In this document: positions 12,107-13,498 of the stretch, piece after piece | How the letters are laid out: each line of letters opens with the position of its first letter | Numbering within the stretch: position 1 is the first letter of the stretch | Assembly: GCA_965114465.1 (NCBI GenBank) | Contig: CBCOYO010000096.1 | Coordinates: 1 to 13,498 of the forward strand | From: COE1 sp965114465 | Lineage (GTDB): Bacteria; Bacillota; Clostridia; Lachnospirales; Lachnospiraceae | Direction of reading: 5' to 3' | Length of the DNA stretch: 13,498 nt | Position numbers and translations under genes: made by a program | The notes under the pieces: generated by a model | The model's input: only the letters and a program-made list of their open reading frames with translations | What the model was told of the DNA's origin: nothing | Database searches by the model: none

Positions 12107-12140
12107 AATATCGTAAAAGTTTAGAAATGGATTAGAGTAT

Positions 12141-13364
12141 ATGAGAGATTTGTTAAGATGGAAATACATGGGGGCAGGCATTGGAATTGGGCTTTCCATC
12201 CTTTTACTGGGAGGCGGTGTTTATGCAAATACCAAACAGAGTGATAAACGATTTGTTTCAGCGCAGGAGGAGAACAATTCTGTTTCATTTGCCGATTTAA
12301 TTAAAACGGACGAATCAGAGAGTGCAGAACCAGAATCCGAAAGTTTGGGCAATGAAACAGAAAGAAATTCCGACGAGGTAAAGCTTTCCGCAGGCGCAGA
12401 ACTTGTGTTTGAGGAAACAATGTCGGAAGCAGCGGATTTGCAGGCAGATATTGCAATGGCAAGGAGTATTGCTGCGGAGGAAGCGCAAGAGCCGGCAGCG
12501 CTGTCAATGGAACCGGAAACTTACTGGGGATATGCGAACCTTGGTATCGCCCATGTAGATAATCATCTTAATATTCGTGAAGAGCCTTCGGAGAGCGGGA
12601 AGCTTGTTGGGAAACTTTCTAAGGATGCTGCTTGTGAAATATTGGGTGTTGAGAATGGCTGGGCGCATATTAAATCAGGAAAAGTTGAGGGCTATTGCAG
12701 TACAGATTTTCTGTATATGGGCGAGGAAGCAATTACACGTGGACGGGAAGTCGCTTCTATGATTGCAGTTGTAAATACGCAGAAACTTAAAGTACGGGAA
12801 GAACCCAATACGGAAAGCGTTGTAATTACACTGATACCACAGGAGGAAGAACTGGAAGTAGTAGAGGTTATGGACAATGGCTGGATTAAATTCCTTCTGG
12901 ATGATGAAGAAGCATATGTTTCCGGTGAATTTGTAGACGTGGAGGAACGGCTTGAAAAGGCGGTGACTTTAACAGAGTTGCTGTACGGGCAGGGCGTATC
13001 GGATGTGCGCGTTGATTTGGTTCAGTATGCAAAACAGTTTGTGGGTAATCCGTATGTATGGGGTGGCACGAGCCTGACAAAAGGCGCAGACTGTTCCGGT
13101 TTTACATTAAGTATTTTTCAAAAATATGGCGTAACGCTTCCGCATCATGCAGCATCACAAGCACAACTGGGAACGAAAATCAGCTTGTCGGAAGCACAGC
13201 CAGGGGATTTGGTTTTCTATGCGAAAAACGGCAGAATTAACCATGTAGCAATTTACATAGGCGGCGGACAGGTTATCCATGCGTCAAGTCCGAAAACGGG
13301 AATTAAGATTTCAAGTGTAAACTACCGTTCACCGGCAGGAGTAAGGAGATACTTAAACACGTAA
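12141..13364 (+). CDS. Membrane-anchored or secreted SH3b-SH3b-NlpC/P60 peptidoglycan endopeptidase
   Basis: Predicted cell-wall hydrolase that cleaves within peptide stems (typically D-Glu to diamino acid bonds in this family). Residues 10-30 form a hydrophobic signal or anchor (GAGIGIGLSILLLGGGVYA), with a possible signal peptidase site after VYA. An acidic Ser/Glu-rich spacer (about 35-128) and two bacterial SH3 domains follow (about 130-195, LNIREEPSESGKLVG; and 207-271, LKVREEPNTESVV). The NlpC/P60 domain (291-407) has Cys318 in GADCSGF, His368 in INHVAIYIG and His380 in VIHASS, so the triad is complete. The ribosome binding site is weak. The gene has its own promoter and a WalR-like operator. 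Its stop TAA is formed by the first bases of the downstream mobile element, so the original C-terminus may have been slightly different. No specific gene name is justified. Confidence 0.93.
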   Translation: MRDLLRWKYMGAGIGIGLSILLLGGGVYANTKQSDKRFVSAQEENNSVSFADLIKTDESESAEPESESLGNETERNSDEVKLSAGAELVFEETMSEAADLQADIAMARSIAAEEAQEPAALSMEPETYWGYANLGIAHVDNHLNIREEPSESGKLVGKLSKDAACEILGVENGWAHIKSGKVEGYCSTDFLYMGEEAITRGREVASMIAVVNTQKLKVREEPNTESVVITLIPQEEELEVVEVMDNGWIKFLLDDEEAYVSGEFVDVEERLEKAVTLTELLYGQGVSDVRVDLVQYAKQFVGNPYVWGGTSLTKGADCSGFTLSIFQKYGVTLPHHAASQAQLGTKISLSEAQPGDLVFYAKNGRINHVAIYIGGGQVIHASSPKTGIKISSVNYRSPAGVRRYLNT

Positions 13365-13496
13365 CAGTTCAGGTAGGTCTGCGCATTTACTGCGCTGACC
13401 GTAATAAAATGTAGTGGTTGGAGGTATCCAGCCCATCGCGAAACGATTTCTAATGGCTGGATACGTAACAGTTCAATGGGTTATCTGAACTGTTAC
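13361..13496. mobile_element. MITE-like element, copy 2 (136 bp)
   Basis: Same length, orientation and 12-bp terminal repeats (13361-13372 and 13485-13496) as copy 1, with 6 substitutions in 136 bp and no gaps. Its leading GTAA overlaps and supplies the TAA stop of the hydrolase gene. The 8 bases before it (TTAAACAC) are not matched by the two visible bases after it (AA), so an intact 8-bp duplication is not evident; the rest lies beyond the window. One substitution restores a G-C pair in the first internal stem. Confidence 0.82.
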
Positions 13497-13498
13497 AA

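Noticed and set aside
1962..13496. Composite transposon formed by the two 136-bp copies
   Set aside because: The copies are direct repeats without transposase, and the enclosed genes are conserved core genes in their normal order.

Overview
The window reads as the chromosome of a low-GC Firmicute of class Clostridia, most likely a gut-type Lachnospiraceae. The reasons are the gene order rimP-nusA-ylxR-ylxQ-infB-rbfA-nrnA-truB-ribF, the strong purine-rich ribosome binding sites, the TTG and GTG starts, the sigma-A-like promoters and the AT-rich spacers. This placement comes from protein character and gene order only; no database was searched. All recognised genes lie on the + strand.

Layout. 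Positions 1-44 hold the 3' part of a tRNA-Glu (CTC), followed by an intrinsic terminator (76-120). A clear promoter (202-230) drives a Si-type citrate synthase (317-1741). A 52-codon small membrane protein with a TTG start follows (1804-1962). Its stop codon is overlapped by a 136-bp mobile element (1962-2097) with 12-bp terminal inverted repeats and an 8-bp target duplication. A promoter (2137-2165) and a leader hairpin (2194-2222) then lead into the translation/transcription-factor operon: rimP, nusA, ylxR (rnpM), ylxQ (L7Ae-like), infB and rbfA (2260-8649). A 438-bp spacer (8650-9087) separates rbfA from nrnA. It carries two related long inverted-repeat elements and a 14-bp tandem array in exact phase. 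Next come nrnA, truB and ribF (9088-12006). A separate unit then has a near-consensus promoter (12056-12084), a direct-repeat operator matching the WalR consensus (12090-12106), and a secreted or membrane-anchored SH3b-SH3b-NlpC/P60 cell-wall hydrolase (12141-13364). A second copy of the 136-bp element (13361-13496) closes the window and supplies the hydrolase stop codon.

How the genes work together. The operon combines 30S maturation (RimP, RbfA), transcription elongation and termination (NusA), RNA-binding accessory proteins (YlxR, YlxQ), translation initiation (IF-2), oligoribonucleotide turnover (NrnA), tRNA pseudouridylation (TruB) and FMN/FAD synthesis (RibF). Citrate synthase and the hydrolase are separate transcription units by their promoters.

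The genes are mostly ordinary core genes. The unusual content is non-coding or low-complexity. It comprises the paired MITE-like elements with GTAA ends, the structured spacer inside the operon, the WalR-like operator, a repeat-built acidic tail on NusA, and a linker of roughly 490 residues in IF-2. I found no defence system, CRISPR array, prophage or clearly new multi-gene system.
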